Assembly: GCA_963576735.1 (NCBI GenBank)
Contig: OY755174.1
Coordinates: forward strand, 10,106,001 to 10,170,000
DNA length: 64,000 bases
Direction: 5' to 3'
Source of the DNA: Bedellia somnulentella
Taxonomy: Eukaryota > Arthropoda > Insecta > Lepidoptera > Bedelliidae
A program made the position numbers and the translations under genes. Within the stretch, counting starts at the first letter, position 1. Each line of letters starts with the position of its first letter. Of this stretch, positions 11,816-23,625 are shown piece after piece. Under the pieces are notes generated by a model that was given only the letters and a program-made list of their open reading frames with translations, searched no databases and had not been told where the DNA came from.

Positions 11816-12589
11816 TTTGCTTTCAAGTGTTTTAGAAGGTAATGTGACATATATTTAAGGTGTCGTAAATACTATTTACAAAGATCTGGAGACACAATTT
11901 AGCTATTAGAAATGAGTAACTTTAGTTAAAACGGATAGGGTCACCTTGTACCCAAAATTATAAACCTGCTGCGATGCGAAGCGGATTTTATGTTATTAAC
12001 TATTTGACAAAGCTATATCAGCATATAGCAAATATTGGTTATAGTACTTATATTATAGTCATTGTTGTTGCATGCTATGCGTGATCGTTGTCGGTTGCGA
12101 CATACAATAGATAGTTAGCGAGGCGATAATGATGTAAGCTGTGAGATGAAAACAGAGGTTCCTTTCCTACATATATGTGCTGCGACATCAGTCTGGATTT
12201 TTTACTATTCCATTATATATTCAATAGATTTACCTATACCAATCTCATAGATTATATAACGAAAACAGATACTTGTATATAACCATTGCATAAAGATCAG
12301 GAAACATTCAGATGGAACGAGGACATAAATGCTGTTACTACATTTGTAGTAGTACGTACACCTGCGAGTGCATTCTGTGTATGAAGATGTCTAAGCTTTT
12401 TCTTTTATTTTTTACGATACTTCTCTAAATAACTATTTACCATACAATATATAAGAATACCCCGTCATTTCCCATATTAGATGTAAAATCGTTAAGGCAC
12501 AGAAAAGGGTTCTTCAATGATAGTGATTAGTTGGTAGAAAACCTTTTTTTTTAAATTGTTTAGTTTTCTGTCATAACTTTTTCATCAAC

Positions 12590-12895
12590 TCACACGTACA
12601 CGCCAAATATCCCCGAAGGGTTTGGCAGAGGTACTAATACTTCTGAAAATCACGTGAAATTGGTGTTCAGAGTACCCACGTTTTGCTTTATTACTCTCGT
12701 GATACACTGTCACATGACTAAATACAACCTACTGACTAAATACTTAGCCTTTTGGGTTTTCTCACGATGTTTTCCCTCACCGTTTATCAAACCATGATAA
12801 ATTAACCACGCATTGTCTTGGCCCGACCTGAGATTAGAACACTAGTCGTCTGCACGATAAGCGGTGTTCTACCCACTGAGCTATCACGCCGCTCA
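12590..12895 (-). repeat. SINE-2 copy (left)
   Basis: The tRNA-like head is at 12830-12895 (minus strand: GATAGCTCAGTGGGTAGAAC, then GTTCTAATCTCAGG) and the 3' end is at 12590. The shared right-arm copy is 43958-44255. Confidence 0.8.
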
Positions 12896-14183
12896 TAACT
12901 GCTTTATATCTCTGAAATAAAGCTCTGAATACCCACTTGGAGTCGTGTGTGACTATTTGTGGTTAAAATCTACTTAGTTGAGATGCAAACGTTTTGAAAT
13001 AATTATTATGTAAACAGCACATTCAATAAAATAGTGGTCTGTCAAAAATGTTAAAATGGTAACTAGTTATTAAAGCAAACTTTAAATTGAAGTAGATTAA
13101 AAATGTTGGTGAGAATGGCTTAACATTTATGGGTTTTACGAACCGACCTTCACGAATATAATTTTATAAGAGGTTGCTGTATTTTAATTAGGTTTATCCT
13201 ATACCCTCTTTTAAAATTTTAAAGATTAAAAAGTTGGTCAAGAGGTGTCGTCTTACAAAGTGATATATATTTATAGATATATGTGCCTTTTGAATATTTG
13301 ATGTTTCTTAAACAAAATTCATTTCATCTTATTCAAACAATTTTTCAGTAAAGTATTTCATAAAGATTACAGTATTATTTTATTTTATCTTACTCTAGAA
13401 GTTAAGGGGTTGGATGTCACACAAATTAAACCAAGTTTGGAAGTTACTAGTTTTCAAACAATTCGTGTTCATATGACAAGAAAATAGTTTTTGAAACAAC
13501 AACCTTATCTTTTCATTTGAGATTGATTAAGTTTCTCACGTATTGTTTTGAAGAAATGAAAGATTTTTGTTTTAAGGTTTTGTGAACCCCCTTTAAACTG
13601 CTTTTTTTGCATTAAATAACCAACATTGACGTAGGTACTTAAAAGTACAAGGAGTACTATTCAAAAAATCTACTATTCAAACTTTAACCGTATACAGGGC
13701 CGCGCCGCCCTTGTGTGCGAAGTGTGCGGCGCACACAGGCGCCAGGACTATAGGGGCGCCGCGCCCGCGCCACCTAAATTATTTTTGTTACCTACCTACC
13801 TTGTTACCTAAAAGATTTAGAAGTAAGTAGGTAGAATAGGCCCAACATACGCCTTGTAAACAACAAAACATCTATTGCGCTCATTGAACAAGTCTCTCAA
13901 TATTTAATGTTTATTATTATTCACGTTTAAGGTTTCATTTTACGCTTAGGGTTTTATTTTACATTACTTATGAGCTCAAAGTTAAAACGGCGGCAGTTCT
14001 TTTGAGCCGAAGAGGCGTCGAGTTTGATTAGTATGTATTAGTTTAGTGAGTTCGTGTTGTGTACGCAACCCGATGCGATGCGTGCGATATAATGAACGAG
14101 AAAGCCAAGACAAAACAAAATAATTGAACAATCATTTGATTGCAATTGTATGAAGGTTGATTTTTTATAATAAATAGTTAAGA

Positions 14184-14345
14184 AAGATTTGGTCTGGTTA
14201 CGAGAATCTTATCAGGAAAAGAAAACAAGAAGAAGAACGTAATAAAAATGCAACTAAAATTAGTAAATAGTTTACGGCACAATCATCCATTTGGACACCA
14301 TCATAAGAGACAGAAACCAGTCAGGTCATCGATGAAAGTGTTATT
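14184..14345 (+). pseudogene. hAT transposase N-terminal remnant
   Basis: The frame reads KIWSGYENLIRKRKQEEERN followed by KNATKISK, a stop, FTAQSSI and further stops. SGYEKRKR...KISKFF is the usual beginning of lepidopteran hAT transposases (the segment before the TTF-type zinc finger). Three in-frame stops and no downstream dimerisation domain show it is dead. It lies inside the hAT-like element, consistent with internal deletion of an autonomous parent. Confidence 0.55.
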
Positions 14346-14989
14346 AAATCTGATTAAAAAACGTTTCAAGTAGTGGTTGGTATGAATTTTTATGTAATTT
14401 CCTACACAAATATATATATAAGTTATGTTTAAGATATAAAACAAAAAACTAATTTTGAATAGAAAAAAAAGCTTTTTCCCGGCTGTTTTAGAGACTATGT
14501 GGAAGGAACAGACATTAATTAATGATATTTTATTTTATGTACTTTTTACCAAATGCTTACACCGTTATACCCTTAAGCATTTAGTTAAAGCTGTGATTTA
14601 AATATTACAAATTTATTACAGTCAAAATTTACAATTAAAAATATTCATTAAGTCTAAAATCGTTAAAAAACCGGCCAAGTGCGAGTCGGCTCACGCACGA
14701 AGGGTTCCGCACTACCATCTATAATAGAAAATTACGTTTTTGTATGGGAGCCTTCCTTTGCTATTTACTTTACTGTTATTAAATTATTTAAGGTGATATA
14801 CAAGTAAATATTCTGTAAAAAAATTTAGCGTCTACTTATTAACGTTTTTAAAATTGAGCAATAAAATACAATAAAAACACGATTATTGTATGAAATGTTT
14901 CACGTTTTATGAGATACAGCCTGGAGACAGTCAGACAGATAAACAGCAAAGTCTTAGTAATTGGGTCCCGTTTTACCTTTTGGTAGGGA

Positions 14990-15470
14990 ATTTAAATCTT
15001 TTTTTTGTTCATGAAAACCTCATGTGGGGATTATTACTAATAAATAAAGGAAAGAAAAACTTCGACACAGGCGGGAATCGAACCCGCGACCTCGGGTATA
15101 CGCCCCGACGCTCTGCCAACTGAGACACTGTCACGGTTCTTTATTTATTATTTATTTGTAATAATCCCCACATGAGGTTTTCATGAACAAAAAAAAGATT
15201 TAAGTTATGTGATAGTTAGGCGTTTTCAACATTTGCATTCTATCTGAAAAGGTAGACAAGTGGCCTTCCGAAATAGTTAAAATTCGGAGGTAGGAAACGC
15301 AAACACTACTTAAACGTGTAAAAAGAAATAAAGGATAGAAGAATTTCGCACTGGCAGCCAATTGACACGGTGGCTCAGTTGGCAGAGCGTCGGGGCGTAT
15401 ACCCGAGGTCGCGGATTCGATTCCCGCCTGTGTCGAAGTTTTTCTTTCCTTTATTTATTCTTTATTTATT
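14990..15470. repeat. SINE-1 inverted pair within hAT
   Basis: The minus-oriented copy is 14990-15140 and the plus-oriented copy has its head at 15364-15436 with a tail to 15470. The head folds as a tRNA cloverleaf: GACACGG acceptor, TAGCTCAGTTGG box A, GGTTCGATTCC box B. Anticodon-loop position 33 is C rather than U, arguing against a working tRNA. Between the heads lies a linker with GTAGTGTTTGCGTTTCCTAC-type sequence seen at each SINE-1 pair. Confidence 0.75.
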
Positions 15471-15749
15471 TTGGTGGGGAACCCTAAAAAGAGGCGCTTC
15501 AGAGGTTCCGCACACAGGCGCTGCCTGGGGTCGGCGCGGCCCTGACCGTATAGTCTTGTATGATATAAATTGACAGACAGACAGTCCAGAAGAAATTTAA
15601 ATGATTAAACACGAATTCAAAATAGTAGTGCACTAAAACTATTACAAAATAATACGTCGAGTAAATAAAATCTTAAGAAAATGGAATACGTATGTTAATT
15701 TATAAATAACAAACCACAGATACAGGTGGACAGGAATAATTTTACATAC

Positions 15750-16150
15750 CTAAAAGTATGAGACGCACACACACTAAACACTATCAATCACTTCACCACT
15801 TCACGTTCAACTGCATAAGCTTTAATCATCAATTAACAAATAAGCCATTGTTGAAATATAGTAGGTAATAACCGGTCACAATCAACCTGTTACGACAGTC
15901 AGTCAAAACCCAAACGACATTGAACTTTGCCGCCGTGCGAAGTGTTAAACATCCTTTTAGCAAAGCGTGTGTGAAGGCGAGTGTGGTGTCGGCGTCGGCG
16001 TCGGCGGCGTCGCGGCAGTCCTCTACCAGTGAGTGTCTAGTGTTTACAAGCAGCCGCTGCCCCACTCAGCTGTTGCAATCGCGGCCAAGGCCATACGCTG
16101 CAGTGCACCGGTCCTATTGCGAAGCCTTCGTTATGTCAGTTATGTTCTAC
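15750..16150 (-). promoter_or_regulatory. Candidate promoter and first non-coding exon (left)
   Basis: A locally GC-rich block on minus strand with (GTCGGC)n triplet runs (15985-16015 on plus), ending in a strong donor, CATACTTTTAG then GTATGTAAA, at 15750. It lies upstream of the secreted-protein exons in the same orientation. Reading frames are not conserved with the right copy (42440-42849), which carries a short extra TGGTACTATC-like stretch, so I read it as promoter plus 5' UTR. No TATA box was chosen. Confidence 0.45.
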
Positions 16151-17159
16151 TTTCCGTTACGTAATCATAAATCAAATGAGCTAAATTGTACGGAATGCGA
16201 TTCGATTACTTATAACGTACGTGTGATTAATTTTGGAGTAAGTGTCATTAATACCACAGAAAACAATTAAGCAATCATGTCATGTTTTATTTTCTACTTT
16301 TATTTTGAACTAACTTAGTTGCAGTTATTTAAACTGCTGTATAGTATACAAGCGCGTTAGCATATATTAGCTATTACTTATATTAATTTAACCGAAACCG
16401 ATTTATTTTTATGTCTTGTTACCAATACCAACGACTACCAATTTCATCATCATCAGTGACAAATTTTGCAACGCTGAAGTGTCTCTATAGTTCTAATAAG
16501 TATTACTTATTCATGTTGTTTATTCTATTTATCTTGATTGCGATATTACTTTATTTTACCAATATTATAGGTTAACTGAAAATAGGATGATAATATTATA
16601 CACCGAAGAAATATATAATTTTTGTGGTAGAAATTTAAGATTTTATTAAGAGTTTATGCTTGGTATTTGCGATAATTTAATGTAATATTAATGGGTAACC
16701 CTCTCGCTCTCTCTATTGTTAGTCTATTTGTAACTAAGCAATTTATGTGTTAGGTCTTTTTAGAATTAATGAAATTATTATTATTAGATCGCATTACGGT
16801 CGGCATGACTGCCAATTTCTACGATCCTAGCAAAATTATCTATCTGTGAGTGTATTTATCAATACCTTCTTACCCCATTTGTACGATATTTTCTATTTGA
16901 TCTAATAACATCTTAATTGGATCTATATATCCCTTATGCCACTTTCATGTCATCAATCATCTCAATTTTGTTTGTTCACCTTTATTAGTACATCATCCCA
17001 AAGACAGACTTACTTTTAAACGTTTAAGAGTATATGAATATGAAATGCCAACAGTTTAATATTTGCTTGATATAATATATTTTAGATTATTCATTTTGAC
17101 CTCCCCATAATTATTTTTCTATGTTTCAACTACTAAAACACTGTAGTGTACATATGATA
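16151..17159. other. Non-coding stretch between promoter block and mariner
   Basis: Conserved in both arms (right 38040-38280 plus 41685-42420). Near 16790-16880 it resembles a LINE 3' UTR (ATCGCATTACGGTCGGCATG, TACGATCCTAGCAAAATT). The right arm has the RLE retroelement inserted at the position equivalent to about 16910. No gene seen. Confidence 0.6.
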
Positions 17160-18434
17160 CGAGGGCGGGTCAATAAGTCCGTGACTTTTTGAATTTCTGA
17201 CCTCTACTGAAACAGAAACACTGCTCCTGTGAACAGGCATCTTTCAGTTGACTCCTGTCTAAATTTTAACTTGCTGCGACAGTTAGTTTGTGTTTGACAG
17301 CTATTTTTATCAGACTACTCACAAATTTGAGGAGAAAATGGAAAAAAGTGAATTTCGTGTACTTATTAAGCATTATTTCTTGCAGAAAAAAACCATTACC
17401 GAGACCAAGGCTAAGCTTGATAAATACTATGGGGACTCTGCACCATCGATTTCAATGGTAAAAAAGTGGTTTACTGAATTTTGTTGTGGCCGTACAAGCA
17501 CTGAAGATGCCGAACGTCCTGGACGCCCAGTTGAGGTCTCTACATCCGAAACAATCGAAAAAATTCACGATATGGTGTTGGCCGACCGAAGATTGAAAGT
17601 GCGAGAGATTTTGGAAGCCGTAGGGATCTCGCATGGCTCAGTGGTTTCAATTTAGAATGATCACTTGGGCATGAGAAAGCTTTCCGCAAGATGGGTGCCG
17701 CGTTTGCTCACAGTTGACCACAAACGCAATCGTGTAACAACTTCACAGGAAGGTTTGGCGTTGTTTAGTCGCAATGTGGAGGAGTTCTTGCATCGTTTTG
17801 TAACCGTGGACGAAACATGGATCCATCACAACACACCAGAGACCAAACAACAGTCAAAACAGTGGGTTTCTAAGGGTGAATCGGCGCCATAGAAGGCCAA
17901 GTTGGGTTTGTCAGCCATTAAAGTTATGGCGACTGTTTTTTGGGATGCACGCGGGATAATCCACATTGACTACCTACAAAAGGGAAGAACAATCAATGGG
18001 GAATATTATGCCAACTTATTGGACCGATTCAATGGCGATTTGAAAAAAAATCGACCTCATTTGGCCAAGAAAAAAGTTCTTTTCCACCAAGACAATGCAA
18101 GGGTGCACACATGTACAGTTGCCATGGCAAAAATCCATGAATTGGGCTATGAATTGCTCCCTCATCCGCCCTATTCTCCAGATTTGGCTCCGAGCGACTA
18201 CTTCTTGTTCCCAAACCTGAAGAAATGGCTAGGTGGAAAAAGATTGAAATCATCTCGCAAACAAAGGCCTATTTTAAGGACCTCGACAAATCATTTTTTT
18301 TGGAAGGGATAAAAAAATTGGAGACGCGTTGGACAAAGAGCTCAAGGAAGACTAAGTTGAAATTATAAAATTAGTTTTATATCAAAAAATCTGTGTTTTA
18401 TTCTAAAAGTCACGGACTTATTGACCCGCTCTCG
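17160..18434 (+). mobile_element. mariner-like transposon (left copy)
   Basis: A 1275-bp element with inverted ends CGAGGGCGGGTCAATAAGTC and, at the other end, CGAGAGCGGGTCAATAAGTC. A TA precedes the left end, as expected for mariner. It contains one transposase frame. The same insertion is in the right arm (35218-38035), so it predates the arms. Confidence 0.93.
17338..18360 (+). pseudogene. mariner transposase, inactive (left)
   Basis: Starting MEKSEFRVLIKHYFLQKK, the frame holds the N-terminal helix-turn-helix region, GRTSTEDAERPGRP linker, VTVDETWIHHNTPETK (first Asp) and FHQDNARVHT, with 34 residues between that Asp and the Asp of APSDYFLF, i.e. the DD34D triad. Two in-frame TAG codons (17653-17655 and 17890-17892) and a short deletion near 18245 relative to the right copy destroy it. 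Both stops are shared with the right arm. Subfamily not assigned. Confidence 0.93.
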
Positions 18435-18746
18435 TCCAATTCCTATGGAACTTATTAAAATTATCTATAAATAGAAACAGATTAAGTTTTTTTTAAAATA
18501 TTTTCGATTGGAAATCAAACTATTACAAAACTTAGTTTTATAGCTCAACATAAATGTACATCCAAATATTGTCTGAAAGAGACCGCTTTTAGTGTTGAGT
18601 TTTAACCACAGACATGTATTTGGATAGATGCCGCAAGTGCATGTACTTCGCGTGTAAAAACTGAGTAAAATTTTCTTAGTTTATCGCCATTTGATTGAGT
18701 CCGTGCTCGAACGTTCTCGGTGACAGATGTCAAGCTAAATATAAAA

Positions 18747-18833
18747 ATGCCTAATTGTGCCGTATTGAGTTGCAAAAACTATCTAAATAAAGCGGGACTA
18801 ATTAATAGAAAGATTTCCTTTCATCGGTTGGTC
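18747..18833 (+). pseudogene. THAP zinc-finger exon fragment
   Basis: From ATG at 18747: MPNCAVLSCKNYLNKAGLIN then RKISFHR. This is the first half of a THAP DNA-binding domain (C-x4-C, then the FHR motif). A GT follows FHR at the position where THAP genes often have an intron. No second Cys/His pair or catalytic domain follows. It was probably the 5' exon of this element's transposase. Confidence 0.6.
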
Positions 18834-19419
18834 TCTTTATTATTAGATTATGTGGTTTTTATTGCAAAATCAATTATTTCGTGTTCGTTGTGGTTTTACA
18901 CTGAAAAACTTTTAAACGAGTGTGTATCGCTTAATTTATAATACATTGCCGCTTTTAGTTACAAAGCTATCTAGTATGGCTTGTCTATTAAAACACGCAA
19001 TGAACATCAAAATGAACGATATTTTCACCTGTCAATCAGCTACATGGTACGGTAGCTATTGTCATATTTCTGTCATTTTAAGCAAAATGTGTTGTACCTA
19101 CACAGATAGTTGTATTCGATTCTAATTCTAATCGATTTTGGGAACAGAGAAATGATAATATTTTTAAAAAAAATTATTACTACAATCTTTCTGTTAAATA
19201 ATTAATTGGAATACTCTTGTTTTAACTTTGTTTTTATTTAATAAAAGAACAGTTTAATTTTAGTTACAAGTTTTTCTCTAAGCTACATTTCTTAACGTGT
19301 GGTATGTGTCAGTCTTTATTTACTTTCTTCCTTCACTCAGTGTTGCCAATATAAATATACATATATACACGAACACGCCTCCTTACATAAGTTCAGCTTC
19401 TTAAGTACTACAGTAATTA

Positions 19420-19760
19420 TAATCAATTAGGGAACTATACTCCTTTAAATTGAGCATTTTTAAGTTAGTGAATTTAAAATTTCCCACAGGTTTTGTAAAT
19501 ATATCTGCAATTTTATTTTCTGACTCTATTTTGTATACTTCCCTGCTAAACATTTTAATTTACAAAATGATAGGGAACTTCAATGTGCTTAGAATTCTTT
19601 GTAAAGTTTCCATCCTTAGAAATAGCTACAGCTGCTGAATTATCTTCATAGATTTTAACTGGTTTACAAACCTTAGTAAAGACATCATTCATTACACAAA
19701 TGAGAAAATTTAATTCTGTTACTGCTTCTGATAATTCTACATATTCAGCAAATGTTGAAG
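19420..19760 (-). pseudogene. Ty1/copia RNase H fragment
   Basis: Read from 19760 downwards, the sequence gives AEYVELSEAVTELNFLI, then KIYEDNSAAVAISK and KNSKHIEVPYHFV. After a frameshift comes KIESENKIADIFTKP. These are consecutive signature motifs of the copia-type RNase H C-terminus (YEDN, SKHI..KYHF, ADIFTK). Integrase, reverse transcriptase and LTRs are not seen. It is nested in the Kolobok-like element. Confidence 0.85.
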
Positions 19761-19819
19761 AGTTTTTTACACGTTTGTTACACTACTTTCTTTTTTTTTT
19801 TATTTCCAATATTGAACAA

Positions 19820-20160
19820 ACGAAGAGTTCCGTACTATCATCTATAATAGAAAATAACGTTTTTTGTATGGGAGCCCCTTTGATATTTACTTTACTGTTA
19901 TTTAATTATTTATTTTGAAAGGTGATATACAAGTAAATATACTCTGAAAATGTTAAGTATCTACTTATTAACGTTTTAATATTGAGCAAACAATTACGGA
20001 AAAAAACACGTTTATTGTATGGGGCCCCCCTTTAAATCCTTTTTTTACTTGTATTTGTTGTTATAGCGGCAACAGAAATACGTCATTTGTGAAAATTTCA
20101 GCTTTCTAGTTATCACTGTTTATGAGATACAGCCTGGAGAAAAACAGACAACGAAAAAAA
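19820..20160 (+). repeat. Dispersed repeat, GAAGAGTTCCGTACTA type
   Basis: Shares GTTCCG-ACTA-CATCTATAATAGAAAA and GAGATACAGCCTGGAGA with 14690-14935 inside the hAT element. It belongs to a repeat widespread in Lepidoptera (CCGGCCAAGTGCGAGTCGG family). Non-coding. Confidence 0.55.
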
Positions 20161-21179
20161 AAATACTTGATTATTTTTCCTTCTCTACAAGTTATTTTAT
20201 TTGTTTTTTTTTTCAAATCCGAATTAGTTTTGGGTTGTATTATATTTTGTCATAGCGCCTTCTACTGGCTTTCCTTTTTGTAGATAAAATTTCTTCTCGG
20301 GGTTTTTTTAAATCATTTCGTAACTTTCCGAGAACTAATTATTAAAACTAGTTAATTAGGTAGGTTATCAATAAGGACAAGTTATTATAATAATAAAGGC
20401 TACTGAACTACTCACTGACTAACTGACTCATTAACTCACTGATTTAGATCGTTGTTCTCCGAGAAGATGTAGTGGTGGGGGAAAATAATGTAGGAAGAGT
20501 TGCTCAGAATAAAAATGAGACCATGAGAAAACAGCGTTATTAAAAAACAGGTATAATTCTAGATTTATCATTCTTCTGTCAATTTATCATTCATCTGTCG
20601 ATGCACTCGAATATAATCGATTGAATCGTTTACGCGCTGACGGGGAGTTCCCATCACTAAATTGCTCATGTGACGTCACAGTAGGTGGAAAAATTATGGC
20701 ACGCTTGGTTTCTATACAAGAAATGACACTTGTGTTATCTATTCAAATACAGATCTGTGGTTTTAACACTAACTGCGGTCTCTTTAAGACCACAAATTGT
20801 TATCGTTTGTAAAACCGTGCTTTAATAATTAAATATCATATATATTTTCACCTATTGCTTTCCGATGCATCATTCCTAAATATTGACATGAATCAAAGTA
20901 TATCAGCATTTCCACAGTCAATGACTTAAGAAATGATTCTACATTCATCGAGTTAAAAGATAATAGTTTTTTGTGGAGTAGCTCAGCTTCAAACAAAGAA
21001 TAAGTTTAAAATTACTTAAATCACTTTAAGATATGTTTCTCAACTTCCAAGACAAGACAACCATAACCGAGACAATGATAACGAAAGAGTGGCCCCAAAA
21101 ATGCAACACTTAAATTACACAGAATTGACGATAAAAATACTGTTTGTTGCGCTTTCATTATTTTAGCAACAAAGTTACA

Positions 21180-21265
21180 TACACATACACATATACTCAC
21201 GGCTATAATTCCCTAGAAGAGGTAGCCAGAGCCAAGGAATTATAAATTCCTCCAAAATTCCAACA
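21180..21265 (-). repeat. SINE-4 fragment
   Basis: A 5'-truncated SINE-4 (3' end ACTCACGGCTATAATTCCC on this strand). The right-arm equivalent is at 31110-31195. Present in both arms. Confidence 0.65.
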
Positions 21266-21587
21266 AAGTTAATGATAATTATAGTATAGTATTATATTCT
21301 CTGTTCTATTATGGTACTACTTTTATTCGATTAGGGTTGATACGCCACTGAAAGGTGCGCACGTTGTATCATTACATTTATTAAAGGCAATGAAATTCAA
21401 ATCGCTGCATTTTCATTAATTATCCTAAATAAACTAAATGTTGATATTTGTGTTTATTTTCCACCTAATATCATCGTTTCATTAGTGAAAACTTCGTTGA
21501 AATTAAATCCAGTTTATAACTACCGAAATGTGTGTAGTTTAACTATTACATATTATATCAAATATCCTGTATCAAATGTTATCTTAC

Positions 21588-21915
21588 TCCATGATTGCTT
21601 AGTGGATAGAACACCCACCTATCATAGAGGTGTGGGTTCAAATCCCGAGTCGGGCTCAGTGTGGTTTATGTATCAAGGTTGTTAACGGTGAGGGAAATCA
21701 TGGTGAAGAAATCTACATTGCTTAGTTGTGCGTATTCATGTCATAACGTTTGCATGCAAAATGGCGATAGGCCTGTCCCCCAGGTGAGTACACTGTCTGA
21801 GCAAAATGTGGGTGCTCTGAACACCAGGTGACCAATAATGTTACGTTATGTAGAAGTATTAGTACCTCTGCCACCCCTTCAGGGTTATTCCAGGTGAACG
21901 TTTGAGTTTTGTGTT
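21588..21915 (+). repeat. SINE-2 copy with well-kept tRNA head (left)
   Basis: The head is TGATTGCTTAGTGGATAGAA then GGGTTCAAATCCCGAGTCG; the body and the GGTGAACGTTTGAG end follow. Open frames here (21485-21685 and 21722-22003) recur identically in the right arm simply because the arms are nearly identical; they are SINE and flank, not genes. The right copy is 30465-30785. Confidence 0.8.
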
Positions 21916-22329
21916 TTCTAAAAAGAGAGAAATAGATATTGAGATTTCTTAGTTTAAATACAGACAAATCTTTGCATGTTAAACCATGTCTCAAATGTGA
22001 CACGTTTAGAAGTTAGTAGTAAATACTGAAAATGTATCAAAAAATAAGGGTTGTATAATCATCAATTATATAAATTTTGTGAAAACTGTCCAAAGTAAAT
22101 GAATCTTTAAACTGGATCTAGGCAAAACTTAGGAATACCCTAACGCCCTAGCCACTTTTGGAAGTAAGCGGGAAAGAGATGGTTAAGTAAAGTATAGTTA
22201 GTGTTAAATTTCGAAACATATCGACTAATAATCACTTAAAAAGGCACACTCCTCGTCCATTCCTACTGGAGACATTAAGAATGACATAGCAATGCTATAC
22301 TGAACCGATAATTTACAGCAAATTAAGGA

Positions 22330-23625
22330 TGATTTGGATTTGGGTCATTTTTGTCACCTAGTATTCAGAGTATCCTCGTTTGGCTTGGACAGTAGAATCT
22401 ACGTGATAGGCAGCCAGGCCTGTCGCAGTTTTATGCTTATACACTGTGTAACATGGCTGAGTACAACTATGTTGGTTTCCTCACCAGAAAAATCAACTAC
22501 ACATATGACTCGAGGAGAGACAAAGTGTCTTTTCTCGTGAGTTGCAATTGACTAGATTTTATTATATTCTATTAATTATAATAATATTTTTTTATAATTT
22601 ATTAGAGAAATGAAACAAATGGACTTGTACGATTCAAACGGACTCTAACTTGCAACACCCATGCATGATAAATATCAAAATGTGTACAACAATCACAAGC
22701 ACAATCTATTGTAACAACTAACTACGTAACATTGTTTCTGCACAAATATAATCTGTAAACATCCATTAGACATACTATAACCAGTGTGATAAAATCTACC
22801 TACTTACCAACATTCACGGTTATATATCCCAAAATGGGGTAACCAGAGCTTCGGAATTAGGAATTCCATAGCTATTTTTGGAGGTTGCCTATGGGTTACA
22901 AAGTAAAATAAATAAACGATTGTTGGTGATGTTTCCTTGGCTATATTCGCGACGGAAAATCACTAAAATGCACCAATGCCTTTACTCGCCTCATACACGA
23001 TATTGGTTAGATTTATTCTAAGCCAGTATTACATAACTCATAATAAATATAATATTCTAATAACTTATAAAATTAATATGGCTATGAAATGCCATAATGA
23101 ATCAGCAATTCTAAATTTAGGATTCATGTTTTTAAATTTGCTAATATTCTGAGAAAAAGGACACAAAGACATCGAATTACAAGCGAGAACGTTTGTTCTA
23201 TAGATTTCGTGACTTGTGAATGTATCGGTACTTCGTAATAGGCAACAATTGTTAACCTCTTTCTCACCATATATAATACTTATTGTATTCCTTTTACAAG
23301 CGGATACAATTGATTGATTATTTTATTTCAGTATAGTAAACTTTTATTATTTAATTACACTATTTTGAAGAAACGTATATACTTATAGAATATGGTAGAG
23401 GGAAAACATCGTGAGGAAACCCACATGGCCGAGTTGTACTTAGCCATGAAACAGTGTATTCGTACAAAACGGCGATAGGCTTGCCCCCTATCACGTGAGT
23501 ACACTGTCTAAGCAAAACGTGGGTACCTACCCTTGGACACTAGGTGGCGCTATCACGTTGTTCATAAGTATTGGTAACTCTGCCAATCCCTTCGGAAATA
23601 AACGGCGTGAACGTTTATGTTATTA
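22330..23625. repeat. SINE-2 and SINE-4 cluster (left)
   Basis: Contains a SINE-2 part on minus (22335-22545), a SINE-4 on minus (22810-23035) and a headless SINE-2 on plus (23400-23625). The right arm repeats them at 29855-30030, 29345-29560 and 28755-28985. No gene seen. Confidence 0.7.

Larger units (their letters stand above)
13695..15544 (+). mobile_element. hAT-like element, left arm only
   Basis: An 1850-bp insertion with termini CAGGGCCGCGCCG at both ends in inverted orientation and a perfect 8-bp TSD, ACCGTATA, at 13687-13694 and 15545-15552. The right arm near 43045 has one intact TATACGGTTAAAG site. Eight-base TSD and CAGGG ends define hAT. Inside, 14184-14345 keeps a decayed transposase start (KIWSGYENLIRKRKQEEERN, then stops). 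It also holds an AAACCGGCCAAGTGCGAGTC repeat at about 14670-14790 and a nested SINE-1 inverted pair. Non-autonomous. Confidence 0.88.
18606..20762 (+). mobile_element. Kolobok-like THAP/TTAA transposon remnant, left arm only
   Basis: A 2157-bp insertion flanked by TTAA (18602-18605 and 20763-20766). The ends share CCACAGA-TGTATTTG-ATAGAT in inverted orientation. The empty site in the right arm (about 35040) is GTGTTAAGACTC. A THAP-domain start lies near the left end. TTAA duplication plus a THAP domain is the combination described for the Kolobok superfamily, hence the name; this is inference. The element has been invaded by a copia fragment and another repeat, and no full transposase remains. 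Confidence 0.65.

Noticed and set aside
21485..22003. Two open frames (66 and 93 codons) identical in both arms
   Set aside because: They overlap SINE-2 and its flank; identity reflects the low divergence of the arms, not coding constraint.
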